From NCBI RefSeq assembly GCF_002250705.1, contig NZ_NMVP01000005.1:49604-113603 (forward strand): a stretch of DNA of 64,000 nucleotides. Reading direction: 5' to 3'. The position numbers and the translations under genes were made by a program. Shown in pieces: positions 46,491 to 55,451 of the stretch. The notes beneath the pieces were generated by a model that was not told the origin of the DNA, did no database searches, and worked only from the letters and a program-made list of their open reading frames with translations. This DNA is from Enemella evansiae. Its GTDB lineage: Bacteria; Actinomycetota; Actinomycetes; Propionibacteriales; Propionibacteriaceae. The stretch's first letter is position 1, and every line of letters begins with the position of its first letter.

Positions 46491-47753
46491 ATGACCCGAA
46501 TGAAGCAGAACGACGTCACCGCGGCCGATATCTCCGACGCCTGCACCCGGCTGCGCGGCGTGATCACCGAGACCCCGCTGCAGCGCAATCTGCGGCTGTC
46601 GCTGCGCACCGGCGCCAACGTCTGGCTGAAGCGGGAGGACCTGCAACCGGTCCGCTCCTACAAGATCCGCGGCGCCTACAACCTGATCTCCCAGCTCTCG
46701 ACGGCCGAGCGGCAGGCCGGGGTGGTCTGCGCCTCCGCCGGCAACCACGGCCAGGGGGTGGCGTACGCCTGCGCCCGGCTCGGCATCAGGGCCCGGATCT
46801 TCGTCCCCTCCACCACCCCGCGGCAGAAGCGGGACCGGATGCGGCAACTGGGCGGGGCCCATGTCGAACTGGTGGTGACCGGTGACACCTACGACGAGGC
46901 CGCGCAGGGGGCGTACACCGAGGTCTGGGAGTCCGGCGCGACGATGGTGCCGGCCTTCGACGACCCGCGCACCGTCGCCGGCCAGGGCACGCTGGCCGCC
47001 GAGGTGGTCGATCAACTCGGCCACGCACCGGACGTGCTGGTGGTGCCGGTCGGTGGCGGCGGGATGCTCGGCGGCTGTCTGGTCTGGTTCGCCGAACACC
47101 ACCCCGACACCCGGATCGTCGCGGTCGAACCGGCCGGCGCGGCCAATCTGGCGGCGGCGATGGCGCACGGCGCCCCGGTCACCCTGGACCACATCGAGAC
47201 CTTCGTCGACGGCGCAGCGGTGCGCCGGGCCGGGGATCTGACCACCGCACTCGCACTGGCTCACCAGCCGGAGCCGGTCGCGGTGCCGGAGGGCCAGATC
47301 TGTTCGGAGATGCTGGAGCTCTACCAGACCGACGGCATCATCGCCGAGCCAGCCGGCGCACTCGCCGCAGCCAGCCTGGGCCGCCAGCTCACCATCGGCG
47401 ACGGGCAGAGCGTGGTGGCGATCCTCTCCGGTGGCAACAACGACGTCTCCCGCTATTCGGAGATCGTCGAGCGGTCGCTGGTCTGGGAAGGCCGCAAGCA
47501 CTACTTCCTGGTGAACTTCCCGCAGGAGCCCGGCGCGCTGCGCCGCTTCCTCGACGAGGTGCTCGGCCCGGACGACGACATCGCGCTGTTCGAGTACGTG
47601 AAGCGCTCCAACCGGGAGACCGGGCCGGCGCTGGTCGGCATCGAGCTCGGCAACCCGGATGATCTGGACGGCCTGCTGGAGCGGATGGAACGCTCCCCGA
47701 TGACCGTCGAACAGGTCGACCCGACGAGCCCGTTCTACCGCTTCCTGGTCTAG
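46491..47753 (+). CDS. ilvA: Threonine ammonia-lyase (biosynthetic threonine dehydratase, short form)
   Basis: The first enzyme of isoleucine biosynthesis, converting threonine to 2-oxobutanoate. A 420-residue PLP enzyme: the Schiff-base Lys is Lys58 in RSYKIRGA, ASAGNHGQGVA follows near 75, and the phosphate-binding GGGGML loop is near 185. One ACT-like regulatory domain at about 335-420 (YFLVNFPQEPGALRRFLDEV) matches the C. glutamicum-type allosteric form, not the two-domain E. coli form. ATG 46491 or ATG 46500 could start it. No leader peptide was recognised. Confidence 0.94.
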   Translation: MTRMKQNDVTAADISDACTRLRGVITETPLQRNLRLSLRTGANVWLKREDLQPVRSYKIRGAYNLISQLSTAERQAGVVCASAGNHGQGVAYACARLGIRARIFVPSTTPRQKRDRMRQLGGAHVELVVTGDTYDEAAQGAYTEVWESGATMVPAFDDPRTVAGQGTLAAEVVDQLGHAPDVLVVPVGGGGMLGGCLVWFAEHHPDTRIVAVEPAGAANLAAAMAHGAPVTLDHIETFVDGAAVRRAGDLTTALALAHQPEPVAVPEGQICSEMLELYQTDGIIAEPAGALAAASLGRQLTIGDGQSVVAILSGGNNDVSRYSEIVERSLVWEGRKHYFLVNFPQEPGALRRFLDEVLGPDDDIALFEYVKRSNRETGPALVGIELGNPDDLDGLLERMERSPMTVEQVDPTSPFYRFLV

Positions 47754-47758
47754 GTGAG

Positions 47759-48118
47759 TTAGGCGATCAGTGCACGGATCTGGTCGCGCTGCTGGGCGAT
47801 CTCGCGGGACTGGCTGAGCAAGGCGTCAAGCTTCTCGTGCACCACGCCGGCGACCTGCGGGCAGATGTCGATCCGCGCCGGGTCCTCGTCCATGCAGGGC
47901 AGCAGGATCGCGACCTCGGCGAGATTGAAACCGGCGCCCAGCAGCCGCCGGATCCGCTGCACCCGTTCGATGGTCCCGGTCCGATAGCGGCGGTAGTCAC
48001 TGCTGTCCCGCTCCGCGCTGATCAACCCGTTGGCCTCGTAGTGGCGCAGCGATCGGGCCGAGGCTCCGGTCGCCTCGGCGAGTCGACCGATCGTCATCGT
48101 TGCCGTGGCGTTGCTCAC
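47759..48118 (-). CDS. MerR family transcriptional regulator
   Basis: A 119-residue regulator. The MerR winged helix is at the N-terminus: MTIGRLAEATGASARSLRHY (from residue 8), then the wing SSDYRRYRTGTIERVQRI. The dimer coiled coil occupies about 80-119. CMDEDPARIDICPQV holds two Cys (about 72 and 81), a possible but unproven redox or metal site. GTG 48118 with AAGG upstream is preferred; ATG 48097 is the minimal start. It is divergent from an alpha/beta hydrolase with an operator between. Confidence 0.88.
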   Translation of the reverse strand: MSNATATMTIGRLAEATGASARSLRHYEANGLISAERDSSDYRRYRTGTIERVQRIRRLLGAGFNLAEVAILLPCMDEDPARIDICPQVAGVVHEKLDALLSQSREIAQQRDQIRALIA

Positions 48119-48121
48119 ATC

Positions 48122-48157
48122 GGCCTTGACCTTGTCACCCATGTCAATGCCTAGCGT
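48122..48157 (+). promoter_or_regulatory. MerR-type promoter: dyad within an over-long -35/-10 spacer
   Basis: The arms GGCCTTGAC (48122-48130) and GTCAATGCC (48143-48151) match except for one base and are 12 bases apart. The left arm contains a TTGACC -35 (48126-48131), and TAGCGT (48152-48157) serves as -10, giving a spacer of 20 bp. Spacers of 19-20 bp with a central dyad are diagnostic of MerR-activated promoters. It drives the hydrolase starting at 48165, leaving almost no leader. Confidence 0.7.
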
Positions 48158-48164
48158 CGACGCC

Positions 48165-48947
48165 ATGAGTGATTATTCCTTGCACAGCTTCGGTTCCGGC
48201 CCGGTCCTCGCGCTCGCCCACGGTGCGGGCGGCGGCATCGAGGCCAACTTCGCCGAACTCGCGGCGCACCTGCCGGGGCGTACGCTGACCGGTCGCGACT
48301 ATCCCGGCAGCGGATCCCGACCGCCCGCGGCCACCCCGTTGACGCTGGCCGGGTTGGCCGACGAGTTGGTCGAGGCCCAGCTCCGGGCCGGCAACGACCG
48401 CTTCCCGATCCTCGGCCTCTCACTCGGCACCACGGTCGCCATCACCGCGGCAGCCCGGCATCCGGAGCGGGTCAGCGGGTTGATCCTGACCGTCGGGATG
48501 GCCGAGATCGACGTCCAGGGTGCGAACTTCGCCACCTTGTTCGCCGACCTCGCCCGGGCCGAACGCTGGCACGACCTGGCCCGGGTGATGCTGCTCAGCG
48601 TCGGCACCCCCGCCCAACTCGCGACCCTCGATGCGGACGCCGCGGCGCGCGCGATCGCTGCCACCGTGGCAGATCTGCAGGTCGGTGGGTCGGCCCTGAT
48701 CCCGCAGATGGAGCTCGTCCGCACCGTCGACGTGCGCCAGGAGGCCGCAGCGATCGGCGTACCGACGTTGGTCATCGGCGCCGGCCAGGACCGGACCGTG
48801 CTGCCGAGCTCCACCCGGCGACTGGCCGAGCTGATCCCCGGCGCCGAATACGTCGAGCTGCCGGAGGCGGGGCACATCTTCACCCCCGCGGAGACGCCGA
48901 CCTGGGCCGCGCAGATCAGCGCGTTCCTGGCGAAGCACCGGTTGTGA
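48165..48947 (+). CDS. Alpha/beta hydrolase
   Basis: A 260-residue hydrolase with oxyanion region LAHGAGGGIEANF near residue 18, nucleophile Ser86 in LGLSLGT, an Asp in VIGAGQDRTVLPSS near 210, and His in LPEAGHIFTP near 236: a complete catalytic triad. The substrate is unknown; members act on esters, lactones or C-C bonds. ATG 48165 lies close to a MerR-type promoter. Its stop overlaps the start of an MFS exporter gene, suggesting a detoxify-and-export pair. Confidence 0.87.
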   Translation: MSDYSLHSFGSGPVLALAHGAGGGIEANFAELAAHLPGRTLTGRDYPGSGSRPPAATPLTLAGLADELVEAQLRAGNDRFPILGLSLGTTVAITAAARHPERVSGLILTVGMAEIDVQGANFATLFADLARAERWHDLARVMLLSVGTPAQLATLDADAAARAIAATVADLQVGGSALIPQMELVRTVDVRQEAAAIGVPTLVIGAGQDRTVLPSSTRRLAELIPGAEYVELPEAGHIFTPAETPTWAAQISAFLAKHRL

Positions 48948-50110
48948 CCTCGGAGAGAGACGGTACGCCCGGCCGGGCACTCGCCGCCCTGGCCGGGGTC
49001 GTCTTCGTCTTCCTGGTGGCCGAACTGCTGCCGGTCGGGCAGCTGCCCCAGCTGCAGGCCGATCTGGACGCCACCCCGGCCCAGGTGGGTGCGCTGATCT
49101 CCGGTTACGCACTGGTCGCCGGGGTCTTCGGCATCCCCCTCACCCTGCTGACCCGCCGACTGCCCCGGCGCACCGTGCTCTGCGCCGCGCTGGTCTGGTT
49201 GGCAGCCGGTCAGCTGGTGCTCGCCGCCGCCCCGACCCTGGCCGTCGCCGCGGCGGCTCGGGCCGGGATCGCGCTGGTGCACGTGCCGGTCTGGGGACTG
49301 GCGCCGCTGGTGGCGGCCGAGTTGGTCGAGCCGGGCCGGCAGGCGTGGGCATCGTCCCGGGTCTTCCTCGGCACCAGCCTTGCCCTGCTGGCCGGCGTAC
49401 CGATCGCGACCTTGGCCAGTCAGCAGCTCGGTTGGCGTCCGGTGACTGGGGCGGTGGCGATCGCGGCGGTGGTGCTGGCCGCAACACTCTGGCGCCAACT
49501 ACCACCGGGTCGCGCGGAGCGGGGCCCCGCCGACCCACCGCCGGCCAATCGGGCGGACCGGGCGGGAACGCAGGGCACCGTCGCGATCACCGGCGGGACC
49601 CTGTTGGTGGTCACCGCGCTGTATCTGAGCTACCCCTACCTGAGCGTCTTCGCCGCCCGAGTGGATATCGAGCGGGCAGGGTACGCGGCATTGCTCACCG
49701 GCTGCGGTATCGGCAGCCTGGCCGCGGTCTGGCTCGCCGGCCGGTGGATCGACGAACGACCGTGGCGAACCAGCGTGCTCACCCTGCTCCTGGTCGGTGT
49801 CCTGCAACCCGGCCTGCTCGCCGAGGCTCCCGCGGTGGTCGCGGTCACGGCCGTGCTCTGGGCGGGCAGCATCGCCGCGACTCCGGTGGTGCTGCAGGCC
49901 GCGGTGATCCGGGTCGCCGGACCGGGCGGTGACCTCACCTCCTCGGCATACGTGGTCGCCTACCAGGCCGGGATCGCACTCGGCACCTGGGTCGGCGGTC
50001 TGCTGATCGGGCGGGGCCTGCTGGTTCCCGCACTCGCCATCGCGCTGGCGGTGCTGTCGATCCCACTGCTCGCCCGTACGGTGCCCGGTCACCGTCCTCT
50101 GCCAAGATGA
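48944..50110 (+). CDS. MFS exporter, DHA1-like
   Basis: This 388-residue protein has 12 helices. VVFVFLVAELLPVGQLPQLQ in helix 1 and GALISGYALVAGVFGIPLTLLTRRLPRRTV through loop 2-3 resemble the AraJ/YdhP arabinose-efflux-type permeases. GTG 48944 overlaps the hydrolase stop by 4 bp, so the two are co-translated and should be under the same MerR control. The substrate is unknown. Confidence 0.87.
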   Translation: MTSERDGTPGRALAALAGVVFVFLVAELLPVGQLPQLQADLDATPAQVGALISGYALVAGVFGIPLTLLTRRLPRRTVLCAALVWLAAGQLVLAAAPTLAVAAAARAGIALVHVPVWGLAPLVAAELVEPGRQAWASSRVFLGTSLALLAGVPIATLASQQLGWRPVTGAVAIAAVVLAATLWRQLPPGRAERGPADPPPANRADRAGTQGTVAITGGTLLVVTALYLSYPYLSVFAARVDIERAGYAALLTGCGIGSLAAVWLAGRWIDERPWRTSVLTLLLVGVLQPGLLAEAPAVVAVTAVLWAGSIAATPVVLQAAVIRVAGPGGDLTSSAYVVAYQAGIALGTWVGGLLIGRGLLVPALAIALAVLSIPLLARTVPGHRPLPR

Positions 50111-50131
50111 GGCGGTGCGAGATGATCAGCG

Positions 50132-51607
50132 GTGACAGATGAAGCGGTGACCCGAGCCGGCGTCGGTCTGCGCTCCGAACGCGGACCGGTCCTGCTGGCG
50201 GTGATGCTCAGCACCGGCCTGGTCGCCATCGACGCCACCATCCTGGCGACCGCGGTGAACGCGATCGTCGGCGACCTGGGTGGGTTCACCCAGTTCCCGT
50301 GGCTGTTCTCGGTCTATCTGCTCGGGCAGGCGGTCGCGGTGCCGATCTACGGCAAGATCGCCGACCTGGTCGGGCGCAAGAAGGTGATGCTCTTCGGCGT
50401 CGGCATGTTCGTCCTCGGTTCGATCCTGTGCGGTTCGGCCTGGAACATGACGGCGCTGATCGCCTTCCGCGCGATCCAGGGGCTGGGTGCCGGGGCCGTG
50501 CAGCCGATCGGGATGACGATCATCGGCGACATCTACACCGTCGCCGAACGGGCCAAGGTGCAGGGTTATCTGGCCGGGGTGTGGGCGGCCGCCTCGGTGA
50601 TCGGGCCGACGCTCGGTGGCTTCTTCGCCGACTACGCCGGGTGGCGCTGGATCTTCTGGATCAACATCCCGCTGGGCGCCGCGGCCGCGATCGTGCTGAT
50701 CCGGCGCTTCCACGAGAACGTCACCCCGACCCGGCACCGGATCGACTATGCCGGGGCCGGGTTGCTGGCGGTCGGCAGCGCGCTGCTGGTGCTGGCACTG
50801 CTGGAGGGTGGTACGCGGTGGAGCTGGGTCTCCTGGGAAAGCGGCCTGGTGCTGGGCGGTGCGGCCGTCGCCCTGCTGGCGGCGGTCATCGTGGAACGAC
50901 GCGCGGCGGAGCCGATCCTGCCGGGGTGGGTGCTCGGCGAACGCACCCAGGGCCCAGCCAATCTGGCCGCGCTGCTGGTCGGGGTGGTGCTGATCTCGCT
51001 GACCACCTACATCCCTCTCTACGGCCAGTCCGCACTGCGCACCTCGGCCCTGGTCGCCGGGCTGGCGCTGGCCGCGCTCACCATGGGCTGGCCGGTGGCG
51101 GCCGCCAACGCCGGCCGGCTCTATCTGCGGATCGGTTTCCGGGCCACCGCCCTGGTCGGCGCGCTCGTGGTGACCGCCGGGTCGGCGTCGCTGCTGCTGC
51201 TGACCGCCACCAGCTCGATCTGGCAGGTCGCGGCATCCTGCTTCGTCACCGGTATCGGCCTGGGTCTGCTGGCCCCCTCGACAATGGTCGCCCTGCAGTC
51301 CGCGGTCCCCTGGGAACGCCGCGGGGTGGCCACCGGCGCCAACATGTTCGCCCGGTCCCTGGGCAGCGCCCTCGGGGCGGCGATGGCCGGCGCGCTGGCC
51401 AATGCGGCCCTGGCGGTCCCGGTGGGATCGACCGGCATCCAGCCGGGCATGTTCACCCCCGAACAGATCAGCACCGCGGCCCGGACCGTGTTCCTCGGCA
51501 CCACTGTCGCGGCCGCGATCGCTATCGGGGCGGTGCTGCTGATGCCCCGCGGCGGTGCCGGGAAGGCGGAGCGAACGACTCCGGAAGCCTCGCCCGGCCG
51601 CCGGTGA
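50132..51607 (+). CDS. MFS multidrug exporter, DHA2 (EmrB/QacA) family
   Basis: A 491-residue, 14-helix antiporter. GLVAIDATILATAVNAIVGD in helix 1 is the DHA2 D1 motif, YGKIADLVGRKKVML is loop 2-3, and GLGAGAVQPIGMTIIGDIYT and ASVIGPTLGGFFADYAGWRW (antiporter motif C) follow. GTG 50132 lies 22 bp after the previous exporter gene. The 3' end overlaps the convergent flavin oxidase gene by 86 bp. The substrate is unknown. Confidence 0.92.
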   Translation: MTDEAVTRAGVGLRSERGPVLLAVMLSTGLVAIDATILATAVNAIVGDLGGFTQFPWLFSVYLLGQAVAVPIYGKIADLVGRKKVMLFGVGMFVLGSILCGSAWNMTALIAFRAIQGLGAGAVQPIGMTIIGDIYTVAERAKVQGYLAGVWAAASVIGPTLGGFFADYAGWRWIFWINIPLGAAAAIVLIRRFHENVTPTRHRIDYAGAGLLAVGSALLVLALLEGGTRWSWVSWESGLVLGGAAVALLAAVIVERRAAEPILPGWVLGERTQGPANLAALLVGVVLISLTTYIPLYGQSALRTSALVAGLALAALTMGWPVAAANAGRLYLRIGFRATALVGALVVTAGSASLLLLTATSSIWQVAASCFVTGIGLGLLAPSTMVALQSAVPWERRGVATGANMFARSLGSALGAAMAGALANAALAVPVGSTGIQPGMFTPEQISTAARTVFLGTTVAAAIAIGAVLLMPRGGAGKAERTTPEASPGRR

Positions 51608-52673
51608 CCAGTTCGGCGACCGCGTTCCCGATCGCTGGCGCCATCTTGAATCCCTTGCCCGAGAAACCGGTCGCGCAGAACACCCCCGGCAACCCCGGTA
51701 CCGGGCCGACCACCGGCATCGCATCGGGGGTGTAGAGGTCGGTGTAGGCGTCGGCACGGATCGGGTCCGGGCGCAGCCCGGGCAGGAACCGGGTGACCGC
51801 ATCGACCATCACCTCGGTCTCCCAGGTGTCGTGGCGCCGTTGCACCGCGTCCGGATCGGTGATGTCGCGGGCTCGGACCGCACCCGCCACCTTCACCGCG
51901 CCCCCGTCCACGGCCGGGGCGCCATAGAGATGCACCCCCTCGCTCTCCCGGATGAAGACCGGGAACCGGTCCGGGCCCCACAGGCCCGGGTCCAGCGGCG
52001 AGAACCAGGACAGCGGCACCCGGCGGGGCGCGAGCTCCAACCCGGGCAGGAAATGCGCGCTCCAGGAGCCGGCGGTGATCACCGCGGTACGCACCCGCCA
52101 GACACCGTCCCGGGTGCGGATGCTCACCCCCTGCTCGTCGGCGGTGAAGTCCTGCACCGGTGCGTACCGCTGCACCCGCGCCCCCTGCTGCCTGGCCCGG
52201 TCGGTGGCGACCACGACCGCCAGATCCGAGCGGACGAATCCCGCCGACGGATCGTGCACGACGATCTCACCGGGCAGCAGGGCATGCTGCGGCCAGCGCC
52301 GTTGCGCCTCGTCGGCGCCGACCGATTCGACCTCGATCCGGGAGGCCCGGGCCGAATCCAGCAGCCCCCGCAGGTAGGCCCCGGCCGGGTCGCCGATCGA
52401 CAGCCCGCCGATCTGCTGCAGCAGCGATGCCCCGGACACCCGCTCCAGCTCACGCCACAGTTCCCGGGCCTCGCTGAGCAGACCGGCGAACGCGCTCCCC
52501 TCGGCGTACGCCATCCGGAAGAGCCGGGTCTCCCCGCCGGCCGCACCGCGATCGTGGCCGGGGGCGTACGCCTCGAAACCGACCACGTCGATCCCGCGGT
52601 CCGCCAGCTGCCACAGCGTCATGCTGCCCACCGTGCCGCAGCCGATCACCGCGACCTCGGCATCGAAACCCAT
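51522..52673 (-). CDS. FAD-dependent amine oxidase (MTOX/sarcosine-oxidase or DAO family)
   Basis: A 383-residue flavoprotein of the DAO superfamily. The Rossmann loop is VAVIGCGTVGSMTLWQLADRG near residues 6-26 and the C-terminal FAD contact is FCATGFSGKGFKMAPAIG near 340. It is closest in layout to monomeric sarcosine or N-methyltryptophan oxidases. The covalent-flavin Cys of that group, expected before the T-P-D motif (here DAYTDLYTPDAMP), is absent, so FAD is probably non-covalent. It is the last gene of the amino-acid ABC operon (TGATG overlap), which suggests that it oxidises the imported amino acid or amine. Confidence 0.85.
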   Translation of the reverse strand: MGFDAEVAVIGCGTVGSMTLWQLADRGIDVVGFEAYAPGHDRGAAGGETRLFRMAYAEGSAFAGLLSEARELWRELERVSGASLLQQIGGLSIGDPAGAYLRGLLDSARASRIEVESVGADEAQRRWPQHALLPGEIVVHDPSAGFVRSDLAVVVATDRARQQGARVQRYAPVQDFTADEQGVSIRTRDGVWRVRTAVITAGSWSAHFLPGLELAPRRVPLSWFSPLDPGLWGPDRFPVFIRESEGVHLYGAPAVDGGAVKVAGAVRARDITDPDAVQRRHDTWETEVMVDAVTRFLPGLRPDPIRADAYTDLYTPDAMPVVGPVPGLPGVFCATGFSGKGFKMAPAIGNAVAELVTGGRARLPESFAPPSRHRRGASAAPPR

Positions 52674-53434
52674 CAGAGCACCTTGGCCAGGAAAGAACGG
52701 GTGCGTTCGTGCTGCGGGGCGGTGAGCACCTCACGCGGGTGCCCCTGTTCGACGACCATCCCCTCGTCCATGAACAGCAGCGAGTCGCCGACCTCGCGGG
52801 CGAAACCCATCTCGTGGGTGACCACGATCATCGTCATCCCGGCCTCGGCGAGGCCACGCATCACATCGAGCACCTCCCCGACCAGCTCCGGATCGAGCGC
52901 CGAGGTCGGCTCATCGAAGAGCATCACCTTGGGCTTCATCGCCAGCGCCCGCGCGATCGCCACCCGCTGCTGTTGTCCGCCGGAAAGCGAAGCAGGATAG
53001 GAATCGGCCTTGTCCGCCAGCCCGACCCGCTCCAGCAGCTCGGTCGTCAGCGCCGCACCGCTGCGGCGGGTCTCCCGGCCGAGCACGGTCGGCGCATAGG
53101 CCACGTTCTCCCCGACCGTCATGTGCGGGAACAGGTTGAACCGCTGGAACACCATGCCGATCTCGGTACGCTGCCGGGCGGCGTCGGATTCGGTCATCTC
53201 GTGCAGCTTGTTGCCGCGCCGGCGATAACCGAGCACCTCGCCGTTGACGGTGATCCGGCCGGCGTCGATCTTCTCGAGGTGGTTGATGCAGCGCAGGATC
53301 GTCGACTTGCCGGATCCGCTCGGACCGATCAGGCAGCACACCTGGCCGGCGGACACCTCGAAGTCGATGCCCTTGAGCACCTCCAGCGGCCCGAACGATT
53401 TGTGCACGCCACGGACCGTCACCAGCGGGGTCAT
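52673..53434 (-). CDS. Polar amino acid ABC transporter ATP-binding protein
   Basis: A 253-residue ATPase of the GlnQ/HisP group. Walker A is GPSGSGKST near residues 36-44, [19 protein letters not shown] is near 92, the signature is [16 protein letters not shown] near 153, Walker B is [14 protein letters not shown] near 176, and the switch is [13 protein letters not shown] 14-residue insert ([12 protein letters not shown]) in the first lobe is seen in a subset of the family. ATG 53434 overlaps the permease stop (ATGA). Part of a four-gene uptake/oxidation operon. Confidence 0.94.
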   Translation of the reverse strand: MTPLVTVRGVHKSFGPLEVLKGIDFEVSAGQVCCLIGPSGSGKSTILRCINHLEKIDAGRITVNGEVLGYRRRGNKLHEMTESDAARQRTEIGMVFQRFNLFPHMTVGENVAYAPTVLGRETRRSGAALTTELLERVGLADKADSYPASLSGGQQQRVAIARALAMKPKVMLFDEPTSALDPELVGEVLDVMRGLAEAGMTMIVVTHEMGFAREVGDSLLFMDEGMVVEQGHPREVLTAPQHERTRSFLAKVL

Positions 53435-54351
53435 CGCGCCTTTCCTTCCACGCTTCGATTCCTGCGCTTCCGGGTCCGAGCGACTAGGGTGGTGCTGCCG
53501 CGGCCGAAGTGCCGTTCGATGTAGTGCTGGCCGATGCCGAGCACGGTGGTGAAGACCAGGTACCACAGCGAGGCCACGATCAGCAGCGGGATCGTCTGAT
53601 AGGTGCGGGAGTAGACGATCTGCGCGCTGTGCAACAGATCCCCGACGCCGAGCACCGAGACCAGCGAGGTGTTCTTCAGCATCGAGATCGCCTGGTTGCC
53701 GGTCGGCGGGATGATCACCCGCATCGCCTGGGGCAGCACGATCCGCCCCAGGATCCGGCCACGGCCCAGCCCGAGCGCCTGGGCCGCCTCGGTCTGCCCG
53801 CGGTCGACGCCGAGCAGACCGCCGCGGACGATCTCGGCCATGTACGCCGCCTCGTTCAGCGTCAGCCCCAGCAGGGCGGCGCTGAGCGGGGTGATGAACG
53901 CATTCGCGCTGCCGCTGTAGAACGTCGGACCGAACGGGATCCCGATGGTGATCACCGGGAACAGGGCGGCCAGGTTGAACCAGAAGATCAACTGGATCAG
54001 CAGCGGCGTACCGCGGAAGAACCAGATGTAGAGACCGGCCGCCCCGGAGACCAGCCGATTCCGGGTCATCCGCATCACCGCCAGGACGACGCCGAGCAGC
54101 ACGCCGAGCACCATCGAGATGACCGTCAGTTCGAGGGTGAGCAGCGCGCCCCGGGCGATCGCCTTGTGGGTGAAGTAGTGCCGGACCACACCCCACTCGA
54201 AGCGTGGGTTGGTGGCCAGGATCCACAACAGCCAGGCACCCAGCAGCGCCACCACGACCGCACCGATGATGGTGCCGGTGCTGCGCCGCGGGACGATCTG
54301 CAGTTCCTCCTCCGGGGTCGCGGACCGGGTGGCCGATTCCACGGTGGACAT
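53431..54351 (-). CDS. Polar amino acid ABC transporter permease
   Basis: A 306-residue HisM/GlnP-type permease. An N-terminal cytoplasmic tail and extra helix (about 27-50) precede the core, which starts [37 protein letters not shown] is near 125, and the EAA loop [21 protein letters not shown] is near 210 for ATPase docking. ATG 54351 overlaps the binding-protein stop (TGATG). A single permease gene implies a homodimeric channel. Confidence 0.94.
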   Translation of the reverse strand: MSTVESATRSATPEEELQIVPRRSTGTIIGAVVVALLGAWLLWILATNPRFEWGVVRHYFTHKAIARGALLTLELTVISMVLGVLLGVVLAVMRMTRNRLVSGAAGLYIWFFRGTPLLIQLIFWFNLAALFPVITIGIPFGPTFYSGSANAFITPLSAALLGLTLNEAAYMAEIVRGGLLGVDRGQTEAAQALGLGRGRILGRIVLPQAMRVIIPPTGNQAISMLKNTSLVSVLGVGDLLHSAQIVYSRTYQTIPLLIVASLWYLVFTTVLGIGQHYIERHFGRGSTTLVARTRKRRNRSVEGKAR

Positions 54352-55316
54352 CACGCGCTGCCCGTTTCCTTGACCGCCTCGGTCACCACCGCGTTGTCCA
54401 TCCCCCACTTGGCGTAGATCTGCTGGTATTCGGGACGCTGGATCAGGGTCTGCATCGCCGCCTGCACGGCCGGTGTCAGATCGGAGTCCTTGGGCAGCGC
54501 GATGTCGACCGCACCCTTGTTCATCTCATCGACCAGTTCGATGGTGCCGGGCCGCTGTTTCGCTGCCCAGGCGAGGATCGGTGAATCGGCGAGCACCGCG
54601 TCGATACGTCCGGTGGTCAGCTGCAGGATCGCCGCGGTCTGGTCCGGCAGCACCACCTGGTTGATCGCCGGCTTGCCCTCCTTGGTGCATCCGTCGGACA
54701 GTTCGGGCAGCCGCTGGGTGTGCTGGATCGATCCCTGCTGGACGGCGACCGAGGCGCCGCACAGGTTCTTGGTGGTGAGCTTCTTCGCGTTGCCCTGCTG
54801 GACCGCCAGTGACGTCCCCCAGGCGCCGTAGCGGACCATGTCGAGCACCTTGATGCGTTCGGCACTCGGGGCCATCGAGGAGACCGCCATGTCGTAACGC
54901 TTCGACTGCAGGCCCGGGATGATGCCGTCGAACTGGACATCGGAGATCGTCACCTCGACACCGAGCAGCTTGCCCAGGGCCTGGGCGATGTCCGGGTTCA
55001 ACCCGACGATGGTGGTGTTGTCCTCGGCGCGGAACTTGGTCGGTGCACTGGACACGTTCATCACCACGGTGACCTTCTTGGCCTGCTTCACCCGCTCCGG
55101 CAGTTTGTCCGCCGCGGCCTGGTCGACGGTGAGCGTGTTCAGATCGACCCCGGTGGTGTTGGCACCGCCCGGCTGGGCTCCCGTGTCACCGCCCGAGCTC
55201 GGCGCCGGGCCCTCGGTGCAGGCACTCAGCGCGACCAGGCTGAGGGCGGCGGCGACGGCCACCGCCCTGGGTGCCGTCGCCCTTGACCAACGAGACCGCG
55301 TGGATTGACAGATCAT
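54351..55316 (-). CDS. Polar amino acid ABC transporter substrate-binding lipoprotein (SBP family 3)
   Basis: This 321-residue protein has a signal with lipobox ALSAC, Cys33, then a Ser/Gly linker. The SBP_bac_3 domain has [20 protein letters not shown] near residue 100, [20 protein letters not shown] near 135, and [18 protein letters not shown] near 230. ATG 55316 has GAGGAGGG upstream. First gene of the operon, divergent from a LysR gene. Which amino acid it binds cannot be read by eye. Confidence 0.93.
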   Translation of the reverse strand: MICQSTRSRWSRATAPRAVAVAAALSLVALSACTEGPAPSSGGDTGAQPGGANTTGVDLNTLTVDQAAADKLPERVKQAKKVTVVMNVSSAPTKFRAEDNTTIVGLNPDIAQALGKLLGVEVTISDVQFDGIIPGLQSKRYDMAVSSMAPSAERIKVLDMVRYGAWGTSLAVQQGNAKKLTTKNLCGASVAVQQGSIQHTQRLPELSDGCTKEGKPAINQVVLPDQTAAILQLTTGRIDAVLADSPILAWAAKQRPGTIELVDEMNKGAVDIALPKDSDLTPAVQAAMQTLIQRPEYQQIYAKWGMDNAVVTEAVKETGSA

Positions 55317-55340
55317 GGTGCCCTCCTCGTCGAGCGTTTC

Positions 55341-55375
55341 GGCCAATGGTGGCCAACACCCCCGTCGCTTGGCCA
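55341..55375. promoter_or_regulatory. LysR-type operator between the ABC operon and its divergent regulator
   Basis: TGGCCAA (55350-55356) and TTGGCCA (55369-55375) are perfect 7-bp inverted arms with 12 bases between. A further GGCCAA half-site lies at 55341-55346, in phase about 10 bases upstream. Such paired half-sites in the gap of a divergent lysR/target pair are the usual LysR layout. Assignment to the adjacent LysR protein is inferred. Confidence 0.6.
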
Positions 55376-55451
55376 TGCTCCGGGTCTCAGCGATCTGTTC
55401 ATAAACTGTCAATCATTTGCTGATGGACACCGAGGAATCACCGAGGGCTCG

